The notes beneath the pieces were generated by a model. That model was not told the DNA's origin. It was given only the letters and a program-made list of their open reading frames with translations, and made no database searches. Made by a program: the position numbers and the translations under genes. From Lentisphaerae bacterium GWF2_50_93 (GTDB lineage Bacteria; Verrucomicrobiota; Lentisphaeria; Victivallales; GWF2-50-93), in the NCBI GenBank assembly GCA_001804815.1, contig MHBI01000092.1, positions 177,090-241,089 on the forward strand: 64,000 nucleotides of DNA. Direction: 5' to 3'. This document shows, in pieces, positions 43,166-51,999 of this stretch. Numbering within the stretch: the first letter of the stretch is position 1; the number at the start of each line of letters is the position of its first letter.

Positions 43166-45973
43166 ATGAAGATCAAAGTTCCTGTTCTTATGTCAGCAGT
43201 TATTTTAGGAGCTGCGTCCTTTTTAGCTACAGTTGCTGCATCTGCCGCAGATGTGACCTTGAACGACAACGGCATTGCCGTCGCGATCAAGGGCATGGGT
43301 AATTTCAACCTGGGTTTCCCGGAGCTTCAGCCCGGGAACCTTAAGCCTCTCCAGAAGAAGGTCTCTGGCAAGCAGGCGGATGTCACTTACGCCAAGGACA
43401 TAAAAGTCCATCTTGAAGTGGCTGAAGGTGGAAAAGTAAATATGAAGTTCAGCAACGCCTCCGCGGTAAAGAATTTCAAGCTCGACTTCATGTTCGGCGC
43501 CCAGTTCGGCGACGGCGGCACCTGGACCATAGGCAAAGGACAGCCTCAGTCCTTCCCTGTTGAAAAACCTGCTAAACCCCACCTCTACCAGGGCAACGCC
43601 CCGGATTTCACGCTGATCGATGCTGCCGGACACATCTTGTCTGTCACTGGTTTTCCCGACTACGCCTATCAGGAACTGACCGATCTGCGCGAATGGGGCA
43701 ACAGGGCGTACGCCTGGAAAGTGACCATTCCTTACAATCCAGGGTGGGAGGTGCACAGCATAGTGGTCGGCGAGAAGCCGCATGGCGCCGCCGCCACTGC
43801 AGCAGCAGCAACGCCGGCTGTGAAAGTACAGGTTGATCGTTTCGGTCAGACCACGCGCAAGGATTTTCCCGGAAAGGTCAAGGACGAGGCCGACCTCAAG
43901 GCCGATGTCGCAAACGAAGCCGCCTACTGGGCCAGCTACAAGCCAACAGCAGTCGACAAGTGGGGCGGTCTGCCTGGCAGCAAGGAGAAGCTCGGACTGA
44001 ATGCTACCGGATTCTTCCGCGTTGAAAAGAAAAATGACCGCTGGCTTCTCATCAATCCAGATGGCAACGTCACCTTCCATCTCGGCATCTGCGTCTTTGG
44101 TTATAATCCCGGAGACGAGGCGACCTACATCAAGGACCGCCGTGATATCTACGAGTGGTTGCCGCCCCTGGACGGCGAATTCGCTGAAGCCTGGCACCCT
44201 GAAAAATGGTGGCACGACCAGGTATTCTCGTTCTATGCCGCAAACGTCATCCGCAAATACGGCAAGGAGACAACCAAGGATCAGCAGATAGGACGACTGA
44301 TCGACCGTGTACGCGCAGTGGGATTTAACGCGATAGGCGCTTTCTCCGGCTCATGCCAGGCATTCGTCGACAAGCAGATCCCGCGCATGGATAGCATCGG
44401 TTTCGGTCCTGAGCTGCCTGGGATACGCGGTGTAGCTGACCCATTCGACGAGGACGCAAGGCGCAAGACCGATGAGAGCTGGAGCAAGAGCTTGCCTGGC
44501 AAGGCGGACAATCCACTGATCATCGGTTTCTTTTTCGCCAACGAGCAGGGCTTCGAGGATATTCCTCGCGCTTTGCCGCAGCTCAACGGCAAGTACGCTG
44601 CCAAGCGCAAGCTGGTTGAGATGCTCCAGAAGAAATATCCGACCATCGCTGAATTCAACACCGCCTGGAACCTGCAGGCTGCGGATTTCGCATCGCTTGC
44701 CGACAAGGGGCTTCCGGTGTCGACGAAGGCCGCCTACGCCGACATGCAGGAATTCACTGAACTGTTCCTGGACACATATTTTAAATTCCTCACCGAGACA
44801 TTCCGCAAGTATGACAAGAACCATCTGATGGTGTCCAACCGCTGGCAGCCAGGTACCGCCAACAACGAGGCCCTCTGCCGCATCGCCGGCAAGTACATGG
44901 ACGTCATCAGCATCAACTATTACACCTGGGGCATCGACAAGAATTTCATCGAACGCCTCTACAAGTGGACCGGTGGAAAACCGCAGATGTGGAGCGAATT
45001 CTTCTATTCGAGCGGCGCCGAGAGCAATCCGGCACCGTACAATCTCGACATGGCGACCCAGAAGCTGCGCGGTGAAGCCTACCGCAACTATATCGAGCAG
45101 GCCGCCTCGCTTGGTTTCGTGGTCGGTATCGAATGGTTCACCTTGATCGACCAGGCTGTTACCGGACGCTGGTTCTCCAAACTGGATGGTGAACGTGCCA
45201 ACAGCGGACTGTTCAACACCTGCGACCGTCCTTACGACACCTGCCTGCGCGAGATGGCAAAATCACATGAAATCATCTACGATGTGCTCTTGAACGGGAA
45301 GAAGCCTTTTACCCTTGATGACCCGCGTTTCGTCGGCGGAGCCGGCAAGACCCGCAAGCAGGTACAGGCAGGCAGCGTGCCTGCAGGCAGCATCAGGATC
45401 GACGGATTGGCCGATGGCTGGCCAGGCCGCCCGCCGGAACGCGTCACCAACGACCGTCTGGTCGTAGGCAAGGATGGAAAGGGACTTGAAGGTTCCTTCA
45501 AGATCGCCTGGGATACGGAAAATCTCTACCTGCTGATCAACGTCACTGATCCGACTCCCCTCAACAATACTGCCCAGGGCGACAAGCTGTGGAGCGGCGA
45601 CGGTGTTGAATTGTTCATCGGCAGCGAAAAACTGGATCAGCCCGGCACATTGCTGTTCAGCGACAAGCAGGTGCTGCTTGCAGGCAGGACGGATATCAAA
45701 CCGGGAAGCACGCACGTGGTCAACGCCGCAAAGCAACCGGATATCCGCATGATCAACGTGCTGTCTGTCGATGGCAGCGGATATACCATGGAAGCGGCAA
45801 TTCCGTGGAGCGCCCTCGACGTGAAACCAGTCGAAGGAATGGATCTCCTCTTTGACATGGCGATCGACGATGCTCCGCAGGGTGGCAGCCGTACCCGTCA
45901 GATCATGTGGAACGGCGGCGAGAAGAACAGCGCCGTCCGCTCCTACTGGGGCCGTCTGAAACTTGTGCGATAG
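43166..45973 (+). CDS. Large secreted clan GH-A glycosidase, paralogue of 34629
   Basis: A 935-residue protein with the same plan as 34629: signal peptide (ending VAASAAD, about 28), shared N-terminal domain (LNDNGIAVAIKG, KPHLYQGNAPDFTLI, YAYQELTDLREWGN), TIM barrel (NATGFFRVEKKNDRWLLINP) and CBM9-like tail (IRIDGLADGWPGRPPERV, LWSGDGVELFIGSEK). The expected catalytic residues are Glu460 in FFANEQGFE and Glu611 in WSEFFYS. A His in its relative (NEPTHE) is changed here (NEQGFE), hinting at different specificity. Codon use differs: about 4 of 42 Arg codons are AGG, against about half in the paralogue. Recent acquisition or strong translational selection could explain this. Confidence 0.8.
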   Translation: MKIKVPVLMSAVILGAASFLATVAASAADVTLNDNGIAVAIKGMGNFNLGFPELQPGNLKPLQKKVSGKQADVTYAKDIKVHLEVAEGGKVNMKFSNASAVKNFKLDFMFGAQFGDGGTWTIGKGQPQSFPVEKPAKPHLYQGNAPDFTLIDAAGHILSVTGFPDYAYQELTDLREWGNRAYAWKVTIPYNPGWEVHSIVVGEKPHGAAATAAAATPAVKVQVDRFGQTTRKDFPGKVKDEADLKADVANEAAYWASYKPTAVDKWGGLPGSKEKLGLNATGFFRVEKKNDRWLLINPDGNVTFHLGICVFGYNPGDEATYIKDRRDIYEWLPPLDGEFAEAWHPEKWWHDQVFSFYAANVIRKYGKETTKDQQIGRLIDRVRAVGFNAIGAFSGSCQAFVDKQIPRMDSIGFGPELPGIRGVADPFDEDARRKTDESWSKSLPGKADNPLIIGFFFANEQGFEDIPRALPQLNGKYAAKRKLVEMLQKKYPTIAEFNTAWNLQAADFASLADKGLPVSTKAAYADMQEFTELFLDTYFKFLTETFRKYDKNHLMVSNRWQPGTANNEALCRIAGKYMDVISINYYTWGIDKNFIERLYKWTGGKPQMWSEFFYSSGAESNPAPYNLDMATQKLRGEAYRNYIEQAASLGFVVGIEWFTLIDQAVTGRWFSKLDGERANSGLFNTCDRPYDTCLREMAKSHEIIYDVLLNGKKPFTLDDPRFVGGAGKTRKQVQAGSVPAGSIRIDGLADGWPGRPPERVTNDRLVVGKDGKGLEGSFKIAWDTENLYLLINVTDPTPLNNTAQGDKLWSGDGVELFIGSEKLDQPGTLLFSDKQVLLAGRTDIKPGSTHVVNAAKQPDIRMINVLSVDGSGYTMEAAIPWSALDVKPVEGMDLLFDMAIDDAPQGGSRTRQIMWNGGEKNSAVRSYWGRLKLVR

Positions 45974-46072
45974 GTAGGTACGTGCTTCCGTGTCCGCCAT
46001 AGCTTCTTCGCGACGGCGGAAGCATGTACCATCTTAATCTCTATGAATTGGACAGGCTAAAGCCCTGTCTAC
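45974..46072. repeat. REPIN-like pair with hairpin inserted in its loop
   Basis: GTAGGTACGTGCTTCCG starts a hairpin whose loop contains a second one, TCCGCC...GGCGGA, before GAAGCATGTACC closes it. An inverted GTAGACAGGG unit ends the element at CTAC 46072. It starts immediately after the agarase-like gene stop codon. Confidence 0.7.
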
Positions 46073-46149
46073 TATGCGCATTTCTCAGGAATTTCATCGA
46101 GCCTAAATATTTGTTGTGACGGTTGAATGATTATTAGAACGTATGATTC

Positions 46150-46246
46150 TGGCACCCCTTCAGGGTGCGATTCGTTTTTCCCCTTGATCCGGGGGTATCG
46201 CAGGGCTCAACCCCCGGCTACTATCTCTCATCCCTCCGGGATGAAG
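46150..46246. repeat. Hairpin repeat cluster, GGCACCCCTTCAGGGTGC class
   Basis: Three hairpins: GGCACCCCTTCAGGGTGC; CCGGGGGTATCGCAGGGC with TCAACCCCCGG; CATCCCTCCGGGATG. CTAC follows the second. The gap 46001-46425 is made of this and the neighbouring REPs (45974-46072, 46296-46351) and no gene is seen. Confidence 0.6.
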
Positions 46247-46295
46247 ATGGAGAAACTCGGGAATTCATGTGTGGAGGTTGTAAAATATGCGTATA

Positions 46296-46351
46296 GTAGA
46301 CAGGGCTAAAGACTGGGGTCTTACCGGCGCCTATCTCGTCCTGAAGGCTAC
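46296..46351. repeat. Degenerate REP pair
   Basis: GTAGACAGGGCTAAAGACT to GAAGGCTAC: both outer ends conform to GTAG/CTAC, but the stems are imperfect. Confidence 0.4.
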
Positions 46352-46425
46352 GATTGGTCCAAACAGCGCGGTTCAGGTCAATTTTTAATAGTCGTTCACA
46401 TAATAATGGAAGGATCAGTGTAATT

Positions 46426-47406
46426 ATGAAGAAAAGTGGAGGTTCTCATTTTGGATTTGCGGTGATATTGCTTGTAGCATTTTCAGCGGCCTGCAACAGT
46501 GCGGATCCGACGACTGGCGCAACGGAAGCCGCGAAGGACAGCTCCTACATCCCTGAGGGATACAAGAAGGTGTTCTCTGACGAGTTCGACGGGGCGAGCC
46601 TGTCACTGGACAACTGGTGGACCAGGTATATCTACAAGGACGGCACGCTTGACACTCTCAACGACGAGAGACAGCTCTTCCGTGAGAACAACAACCACGT
46701 CATGACCGGGACGACGCTGCAGTTGACGGCCCGCAAGGTGCCGACAGAGAATAAGCGATTCCAGTATGAATCGGGAATGATCCGGTCGAAGATGACATTC
46801 AAGTACGGCTATTACGAGGCGAGGCTCAAGATGCCGGGCGGTCTCGGCGTCTGGCCTGCGTTCTGGCTCAACAGCGATTCAGATGAAAATGGAAAGACCT
46901 CCTGGCCGCCGGAGATCGACATCATCGAGTTCGTCAACAACGGCAAGGACGACCGTCCCGACATGATGCACATGACGGCGCAGGTGAAGCCAAAGAAAGG
47001 CGAGCCGAACCCCTGGGGAGGCCAGGAACTGTTCCGGGATCCGGACTTCAAAAAGCGAAACTATCATGCGCCGTTTAAATTTCCGGACGACTTCCATGTC
47101 TTCGGACTACTTTGGGATACGGATGACACCGTGACCTGGTTTGTGGACGGAAAAAAACTCTTCACTGTGTCATACAAATGGGTTTATGCGAACGGCAAGG
47201 ATGCGCCGAACGCGCATGTCCTGCTCAACCTGTCGATAGGTGGGCAATGGGCCGGACGCTACGGCATAGATGACACGGCTTTCCCGCAGGCGCTAGATGT
47301 CGACTATGTCCGTGTCTACCAGAAACCCGATCAAGTCAAGACCGGCAAAAGCACCATCGGTAAAGATCTGCTTGGGAAGAAAGATTCGGATGTGATTACG
47401 AAGTAG
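46426..47406 (+). CDS. GH16 lipoprotein glycosidase
   Basis: A 326-residue GH16 enzyme. The N-terminus has a lipobox (VAFSAAC, Cys about 24), so it is probably anchored to a membrane. The catalytic motif PPEIDIIEFVNNG has Glu163, Asp165 and Glu168. YYEARLKMPGGLGVWPAFWL and WVYANGKDAPNAHVLLNLSI are typical GH16 strands. This looks closest to the laminarinase/beta-glucanase and galactanase-type members. An earlier in-frame start (46354) lies in repeat-derived sequence; ATG 46426 begins the signal and has GGAAGGA about 12 bases upstream. Substrate is unproven. Confidence 0.87.
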   Translation: MKKSGGSHFGFAVILLVAFSAACNSADPTTGATEAAKDSSYIPEGYKKVFSDEFDGASLSLDNWWTRYIYKDGTLDTLNDERQLFRENNNHVMTGTTLQLTARKVPTENKRFQYESGMIRSKMTFKYGYYEARLKMPGGLGVWPAFWLNSDSDENGKTSWPPEIDIIEFVNNGKDDRPDMMHMTAQVKPKKGEPNPWGGQELFRDPDFKKRNYHAPFKFPDDFHVFGLLWDTDDTVTWFVDGKKLFTVSYKWVYANGKDAPNAHVLLNLSIGGQWAGRYGIDDTAFPQALDVDYVRVYQKPDQVKTGKSTIGKDLLGKKDSDVITK

Positions 47407-47992
47407 CTCGGGATATTGTCCCGAGTTATCGAGAGTTTGTTTGTACAATATGTGGAGTTTTTTTTGCGATGGGATCCGGTGGAGGTGTAGGGAAATGGGC
47501 ATCCTCGTAATGTTTTATCATCATGAATACACAAGCTGAAGCTTGGACTCCAGCCTCAGCATACGACAAATGTTGGAGTATCATGTGACCACGTTGACAC
47601 GTGGAACGTGACTCACGTGGCAAACTTTAGATTGCCTTTTCTTAATCTTAGCACCATAAGGTAATCTCAAAATTAAATTTGTCTAAAAAGTAGCACAGAC
47701 ATTCTTGTCTGTGGCCTCAATTTAATTTTCAATCGCAGACCAGCCTTCGCTAGGAATCTATGGCACGGCACGCAGGAATTTCCGCATTACCCTCTTTTCG
47801 AGCTGGCTCTAGCGAGACAAGCTCCAAGACGGATTGCGGTAGCGGCAATTATCCTGTCAGCCGGATCGCCGTGGAATACTTCCGGCGGCCCGCAGCTCAG
47901 ACACGCGATTTCCGGACTGATGTGGGAATATATGAGAATATTGGCAGTTGGAATGATATATTTTTCTATTAATTTTTAAGGAGGGTTGGACA
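47407..47992. other. Gene-poor stretch with hairpins and an open frame lacking a start
   Basis: This stretch holds a GTAGCACAGACATTCTTG-type repeat (47690-47740), a hairpin around CCACGTTGACACGTGG near 47587, and a frame open from about 47675 to a stop at 47971. The frame reads ...ALARQAPRRIAVAAIILSAG and WNTSGGPQLRHAISGLMWEY but has no suitable start codon. It may be a decayed gene or chance. A second frame, 47760-47972, overlaps it and has no recognisable content either. Confidence 0.4.
47690..47740. repeat. REP, GTAGCACAGACATTC class
   Basis: GTAGCACAGACATTCTTGTC with TGTGG forms a hairpin; a degenerate inverted copy (AATCGCAGAC) follows, as in the better preserved pair at 58083-58152. 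Confidence 0.6.
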
Positions 47993-48049
47993 ATGAATGA
48001 CAAAAGGAAAAAAGACAAAGGGATTGTTCAAATAAAAAACGGACTTTAA
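47993..48049 (+). CDS. Possible 18-residue basic peptide upstream of MscS
   Basis: ATG 47993 has a very strong AAGGAGGG site 6 bases upstream and opens MNDKRKKDKGIVQIKNGL, ending TAA at 48047-48049. The mscS start follows 26 bases later. It is lysine-rich, with no family. It could be a leader peptide or the start of a decayed gene. Confidence 0.35.
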   Translation: MNDKRKKDKGIVQIKNGL

Positions 48050-48075
48050 ATTCCTATTAATGAAAGAGGTTTTAA

Positions 48076-48903
48076 ATGAATGAACATGCCGAAACACTGG
48101 AATATCTGAAGAAAACAGGCATAGATCTGGCTGTCCAGTTCGGGCCAAGACTGCTTGTGGCGATAGGTATCATAATAGTTGGTGTTGTCGTAGGACGCTG
48201 GGTAGGGCAGTTCCTTGACAAGACCCTGCAAAAGTTAAACCTGGAACCTCCTGTGCGCCTGCTGCTGCTGCGAATAGCAAAGCTCATGGTGATTGGATTG
48301 TTCGTTATCATGGCCCTGCAGAACCTTGGTGTCCAACTGCTGCCGCTTATTGCGGGAATCGGAGTGGCGGGTGCCGGCATAGCTCTTGCAATGCAGGGAA
48401 TTCTCGGCAACATGCTCGCCGGACTGACAATCATATTCACCAAGCCGTTCCGTATCGGCGAGTACATCTCGATCGCAGGAGTAGAGGGTGACGTCGAGAA
48501 TATCAACCTGTTCACCACGATACTTTCACACCCTGACAAGTCGAACGTGGTGGTGCCAAACCGCAAGATCGTAGGAGAGATCCTCCATAACTACGGCAGG
48601 ATCCGGCAGCTCAACCTAGTTGTCGGGGTCTCATATGATACCGATCTGAACGTCGCTCTGTCGACAGTGAACGAAGTCCTGCAGAACAATGCACGCGTCA
48701 AGAAGGATCTGTCTGCGGTGATCGCTGTGAGCGTATTGGCCGACTCCTCGATCAACATCGCCGTGAAACCATGGACCAGCGTAGCCGATTTCGGACCGGC
48801 CGGCGGAGAGATCAACAAGGCCCTGGTCGAAGCTTTCCGCGCTAAAAACATAACGATACCATTCCCTCAGCGGGAAATCAGGATGCTTGGCGGAAGCAAG
48901 TGA
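48076..48903 (+). CDS. mscS: Small-conductance mechanosensitive channel (MscS family)
   Basis: A 275-residue channel of typical MscS length, opened by membrane tension to release solutes on hypo-osmotic shock. Three membrane helices lie in the first 125 residues. The pore-lining third helix reads LLPLIAGIGVAGAGIALAMQ with the usual Gly/Ala packing. The beta domain follows with FTKPFRIGEYISIAGVEGDV and FTTILSHPDKSNVVVPNRKI, then the C-terminal alpha/beta domain. GAGG precedes the start. The UroD-like gene starts 23 bases after its stop codon. Confidence 0.93.
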   Translation: MNEHAETLEYLKKTGIDLAVQFGPRLLVAIGIIIVGVVVGRWVGQFLDKTLQKLNLEPPVRLLLLRIAKLMVIGLFVIMALQNLGVQLLPLIAGIGVAGAGIALAMQGILGNMLAGLTIIFTKPFRIGEYISIAGVEGDVENINLFTTILSHPDKSNVVVPNRKIVGEILHNYGRIRQLNLVVGVSYDTDLNVALSTVNEVLQNNARVKKDLSAVIAVSVLADSSINIAVKPWTSVADFGPAGGEINKALVEAFRAKNITIPFPQREIRMLGGSK

Positions 48904-48926
48904 GGGATTCCTTTTAATATTATTTT

Positions 48927-49967
48927 ATGGACAACCGATCAATAGCTGAGTTACATAAGAAGTGGTGGAAGCGGGAGAATTCGCAAATCCTGGTGTCCAA
49001 TTATTTCCCTGTAAGGATTCCATGTGGCGGACTCGACATCGAGATCCCTCCGTCGCAGATGGCCGCAAGGAAAATGGCGAATGCCGCAGCGATTGCGGAT
49101 GCAGGAGTTCCATCTGACACCCTGAACGTCCAAGCCGTGAACTTTGGACCGGCTCTCCTTCCCGCCATGGCTGGCGCCGGTTTCGAGTACGATGCCCACA
49201 CTTCCTGGTCGGTTCATGCATACGATTCTGCGAATCTCGCAAAAGTAGAAACGTTTGATCCGAAGCATCCTTTATGGCAGAAATATATCCAGCGCCTTGA
49301 GCCTCTTCTCGAGAACTGGAGATGGGACACGTATCTGCCGTCGCTCGCCGACTATCTTGGACCGATGGATATTGTCGCCGGCCTGATCGGTTCCGAAAAG
49401 CTCGCCATGGAACTCTATGACAACCCTGACGATGTAAAAAGACTTGCTGCTGACGCTGCAAAGCTTCTTTCTGAAACCATCAGCTGCGAACTCGAGCTGC
49501 ACCGCAAGGCCGGGCTTGCGGATGGTGTCACCGATGGGTTCAGCGTGTGGCTGCCGGGCAGGGGTGTTCGGCTTTCAGAAGATTTCTCCACTCTTGTCGG
49601 ACCTGGCCAGTTCCAGGAATTCTTCCATCAGCCGGATTCATATGTCTGCGAAAAATTCGATTCGGTCTTCATGCATGTCCATTCCGGGGCGAGTCAATGC
49701 CTCCCGGGATTCCTCGATGTCCGCAAAATGGGAGCGATTGAGTTCGGCAACGATCCGAACGGTCCCGGAACAGATGACAGGATAGAAGCCGGCAAGCTTG
49801 TCCAGAAGAAAGGTCATCCACTGCAGTTTTCCAGCTGGAACATCAGGCTCGATAAGGAAGAAATCCTGAAGATCGTGAAATCCCTCGATCCAAAAGGTCT
49901 TCTAGTGAGATTCCAGACGGATTCCATCGAGGAGGCAAGGGATCTTTATAATATGATTAAGAATTGA
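48927..49967 (+). CDS. UroD-superfamily protein lacking the HxCG motif
   Basis: A 346-residue UroD-fold protein (SLADYLGPMDIVAGLIGSEK, LYDNPDDVKRLAADAAKLL and the C-terminal LLVRFQTDSIEEARDLYNMI are family-like). Where the methyltransferase branch has HxCG, this protein has MHVHSGASQC, so the usual zinc Cys is missing. It may have a different role from the paralogues at 22221 and 53436. No clear ribosome site precedes ATG 48927. It runs convergently toward the sulfatase operon and directly follows mscS. Confidence 0.75.
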   Translation: MDNRSIAELHKKWWKRENSQILVSNYFPVRIPCGGLDIEIPPSQMAARKMANAAAIADAGVPSDTLNVQAVNFGPALLPAMAGAGFEYDAHTSWSVHAYDSANLAKVETFDPKHPLWQKYIQRLEPLLENWRWDTYLPSLADYLGPMDIVAGLIGSEKLAMELYDNPDDVKRLAADAAKLLSETISCELELHRKAGLADGVTDGFSVWLPGRGVRLSEDFSTLVGPGQFQEFFHQPDSYVCEKFDSVFMHVHSGASQCLPGFLDVRKMGAIEFGNDPNGPGTDDRIEAGKLVQKKGHPLQFSSWNIRLDKEEILKIVKSLDPKGLLVRFQTDSIEEARDLYNMIKN

Positions 49968-50052
49968 ACATCGAACACTCAATCCTCCTGCGGCGGAAAC
50001 TTCAAACGGCGAATAAAATTTCAAGGAATTGCCGGCGAGACGCCAGCGCTCC
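49967..50052. repeat. Repeat AACATCGAACA type plus inverted GGAG-type REP
   Basis: AACATCGAACACTCAATCCT with CCTGCGGCGGAAAC recurs at 62248-62297. It is followed by GCCGGCGAGACGCCAGCGC and CTCC, the inverse of the GGAGCGCTGGCG class at 22042. Confidence 0.6.
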
Positions 50053-50071
50053 TTAAATAAAAACAGACTAT

Positions 50072-50168
50072 GTTCGTAGTAGCGCATGTTTGCGCGTGCT
50101 TTATGAGATTGTGGAACGCCGACCTTCCGCCGTCGCCAAGAAGCCGGCTTGGAGACCAACGCTCCATA
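50072..50168. repeat. GTAGTAGCGC-class REP with a GGAG-type partner
   Basis: GTTCGTAGTAGCGCATGTT with TGCGCG, then a less regular GC-rich hairpin ending GCTCC. With 49967-50052 and 50192-50254 it fills the 350-base gap between convergent genes. Confidence 0.6.
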
Positions 50169-50191
50169 GAGAAATAATCTGGAATTTGTTT

Positions 50192-50254
50192 GTAGCCAAG
50201 CCATTATTGGCTGTGCATTTCCAGACGAAGAAACACGCAAAAATGCGTTAACTA
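50192..50254. repeat. REP pair, GTAGCCAAGCC class
   Basis: GTAGCCAAGCCATTATTGGC faces CGCAAAAATGCGTTAACTAC; outer ends GTAG and CTAC. Related to 6686-6758. Confidence 0.6.
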
Positions 50255-50320
50255 CTAACGAATTAATATCCATATGCTTCTGCGAAATTCGCAAATCCTG
50301 CCGGTCCTTCAGATTTCTCC

Positions 50321-51793
50321 CTAGTGCCTCACATCCACATGGAAGAATTCCGTATGGTATCCGGGCCATGGATTGCTGCGGCGTTCCTTCTCTGTGTCGT
50401 TCTTCAAAGGCAGTATTTCGAGATCGCCGTTCTTCAGGAAAAGTCCGCCTCTTTCCTTCTGGCGACTTATGATCTCGTCGCGCAGGCGTTTCTTTGTTGC
50501 CGCATGCTTCTTTGATTTGGAGATATTCTTCATTTCCTTAGGATCGTTCTTCAGATCGAAGAGCTGTTCTGAACCGCCTTCCGGATACCACATGTATTTG
50601 AATTCACCGTCGGTTATCCCGAGATAGCTGACATTCGGATTATCGCCAAGTATGTTTCCGATAGTACCCTCCAGATACTTCCGAGGATTCTTTATTTTCC
50701 CGTCAAGATAATCAATCAGGTTTTCACCGTCGCAGTCGGAAGGCGCCTTGCCTCCGGCGGCCGCCAGGACGGTCGGCAGGATGTCGGCATGAGTAGCGAG
50801 ATGTTCGACCCGTTCTCCGAATCTTCTGCCCTTCCAGGATTTCGGGAGCCTCAGGATGAAGGGGATGCGGGCCGATGGTTCATGGAAGAACTGCTTGCAC
50901 CCGGTGTGATGGTCGCCGAGGAATTCCCCATGGTCTGACGTGAATATGAAAAGCGTATCGTGGAACAGGCCCAGATCCTGGAGCGCTCCAAAGACGCGTC
51001 CGATATTGTAGTCGATCTGCGTGATGAGACCGTAATATGCGGAGCGGGCTTCGCGGATGACTTCCGGCGGCACAAGGTCGTCCGACCAGGATTCGCGGTG
51101 GCGTCTCATCGCGACTGGCACATCGTTTTCGCTCCAGTCACTGATCACAGGTTCAGGAATCGGACAGTTGCGGTACATGGAATAATACGGTTCCGGAGGA
51201 TCAAGCGGAGGATGGGGCTTCGAGAATGAGCACCATAGGAAGAACGGGACATTGGGATCTCTCCTGTCACGGATGTAGGAAACGCACTGGTTCGCCGTCC
51301 AGTTGGTGAGGGTCATTGATTCCGGAACAGTCGCCATTCCTGCATAAAGCTCGTTCTGCCCGAGTCCGTGCTGCATGGGCTTGAGCGGATAACCGCTCTT
51401 TTCCATTTCAATGTAATAGTCGGCAGGCAGGATCATCTCATCGAAGCCATGGCGTGTGCGCTCCGGACCGAAATGCATCTTGCCGATCGCAGCCGTCTGG
51501 TAGCCGCAATCATGAAGTAGGGTAGGAAGAGTCCCTTCGCGCCCGATGGTCTTCGAAGTCTCCTGATTGCCGAGGATGTGATGATTCCAGGGTGATTTGC
51601 CGGTGAGCATGCTCGCACGTGCGGCGACGCAGATTGGACTGCTGGTGTAGGCGCGGTCGAATGTGATGCCGTCGCGCATGAGATGGTTCATGTGCGGAGT
51701 CCGTAAAAATGTCGGTGCATACGGAGGCAGTGTGTCGAACCTCTGCTGGTCAGTCGTGATGAAAACTATGTTCGGCTGCTTGTTCGCTGACAT
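50321..51793 (-). CDS. Type I sulfatase with CxAxR maturation motif
   Basis: A 490-residue formylglycine sulfatase. The first metal-site segment is IVFITTDQQRFDTLPPYA. The maturation motif is CVAAR (Cys55), the CxAxR variant seen in a minority of Cys-type sulfatases. LFIFTSDHGEFLGDHHTGCK gives the second metal Asp-His pair. SKPHPPLDPPEPYYSMY is typical of the choline-sulfatase/iduronate-sulfatase-like group. No signal peptide is visible. AAAGGAG lies 5 bases before the start, itself adjacent to a repeat. It is the last gene of the IclR-led minus-strand run. Confidence 0.92.
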   Translation of the reverse strand: MSANKQPNIVFITTDQQRFDTLPPYAPTFLRTPHMNHLMRDGITFDRAYTSSPICVAARASMLTGKSPWNHHILGNQETSKTIGREGTLPTLLHDCGYQTAAIGKMHFGPERTRHGFDEMILPADYYIEMEKSGYPLKPMQHGLGQNELYAGMATVPESMTLTNWTANQCVSYIRDRRDPNVPFFLWCSFSKPHPPLDPPEPYYSMYRNCPIPEPVISDWSENDVPVAMRRHRESWSDDLVPPEVIREARSAYYGLITQIDYNIGRVFGALQDLGLFHDTLFIFTSDHGEFLGDHHTGCKQFFHEPSARIPFILRLPKSWKGRRFGERVEHLATHADILPTVLAAAGGKAPSDCDGENLIDYLDGKIKNPRKYLEGTIGNILGDNPNVSYLGITDGEFKYMWYPEGGSEQLFDLKNDPKEMKNISKSKKHAATKKRLRDEIISRQKERGGLFLKNGDLEILPLKNDTEKERRSNPWPGYHTEFFHVDVRH

Positions 51794-51805
51794 AAAAGCT
51801 CCTTT

Positions 51806-51862
51806 AAAGTATGTCGGGTTTTAACCCGACGATTAATTGGCGGTTTAAAAACCGCCTTATAC
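51806..51862. repeat. REPIN-like pair, GTCGGGTTTTAACCCGAC class
   Basis: AAAGTAT then GTCGGGTTTTAACCCGAC and GGCGGTTTAAAAACCGCC, with a decayed outer end (TTATAC for CTACTT). It abuts the AAAGGAG ribosome site of the sulfatase gene. Confidence 0.75.
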
Positions 51863-51870
51863 ATTAAGAA

Positions 51871-51956
51871 AAGAACAGCTCTTGCGAGCTTAACTACTAA
51901 CGAATCTCAATTGTATTTGCAATAAGTTTGTAGTCAATGTCGTAAGACATGTTCTT
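51871..51956. repeat. Outward-facing REP pair, GTAGTCAATGTCG class
   Basis: AAGAACAGCTCTTGCGAGC continues to TTAACTAC, then a spacer, then GTAGTCAATGTCGTAAGAC continues to ATGTTCTT. The GTAG/CTAC ends point inward, opposite to the other pairs. The same plan is at 62313-62394. Confidence 0.7.
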
Positions 51957-51999
51957 GCCTTGTGATTGCGAATTGATATTACTTGTTATTTACCATCTT

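Noticed and set aside
47760..47972. 70-codon frame MARHAGISALPSFRAG...
   Set aside because: No ribosome site, no family, and it overlaps another open frame and follows a REP.
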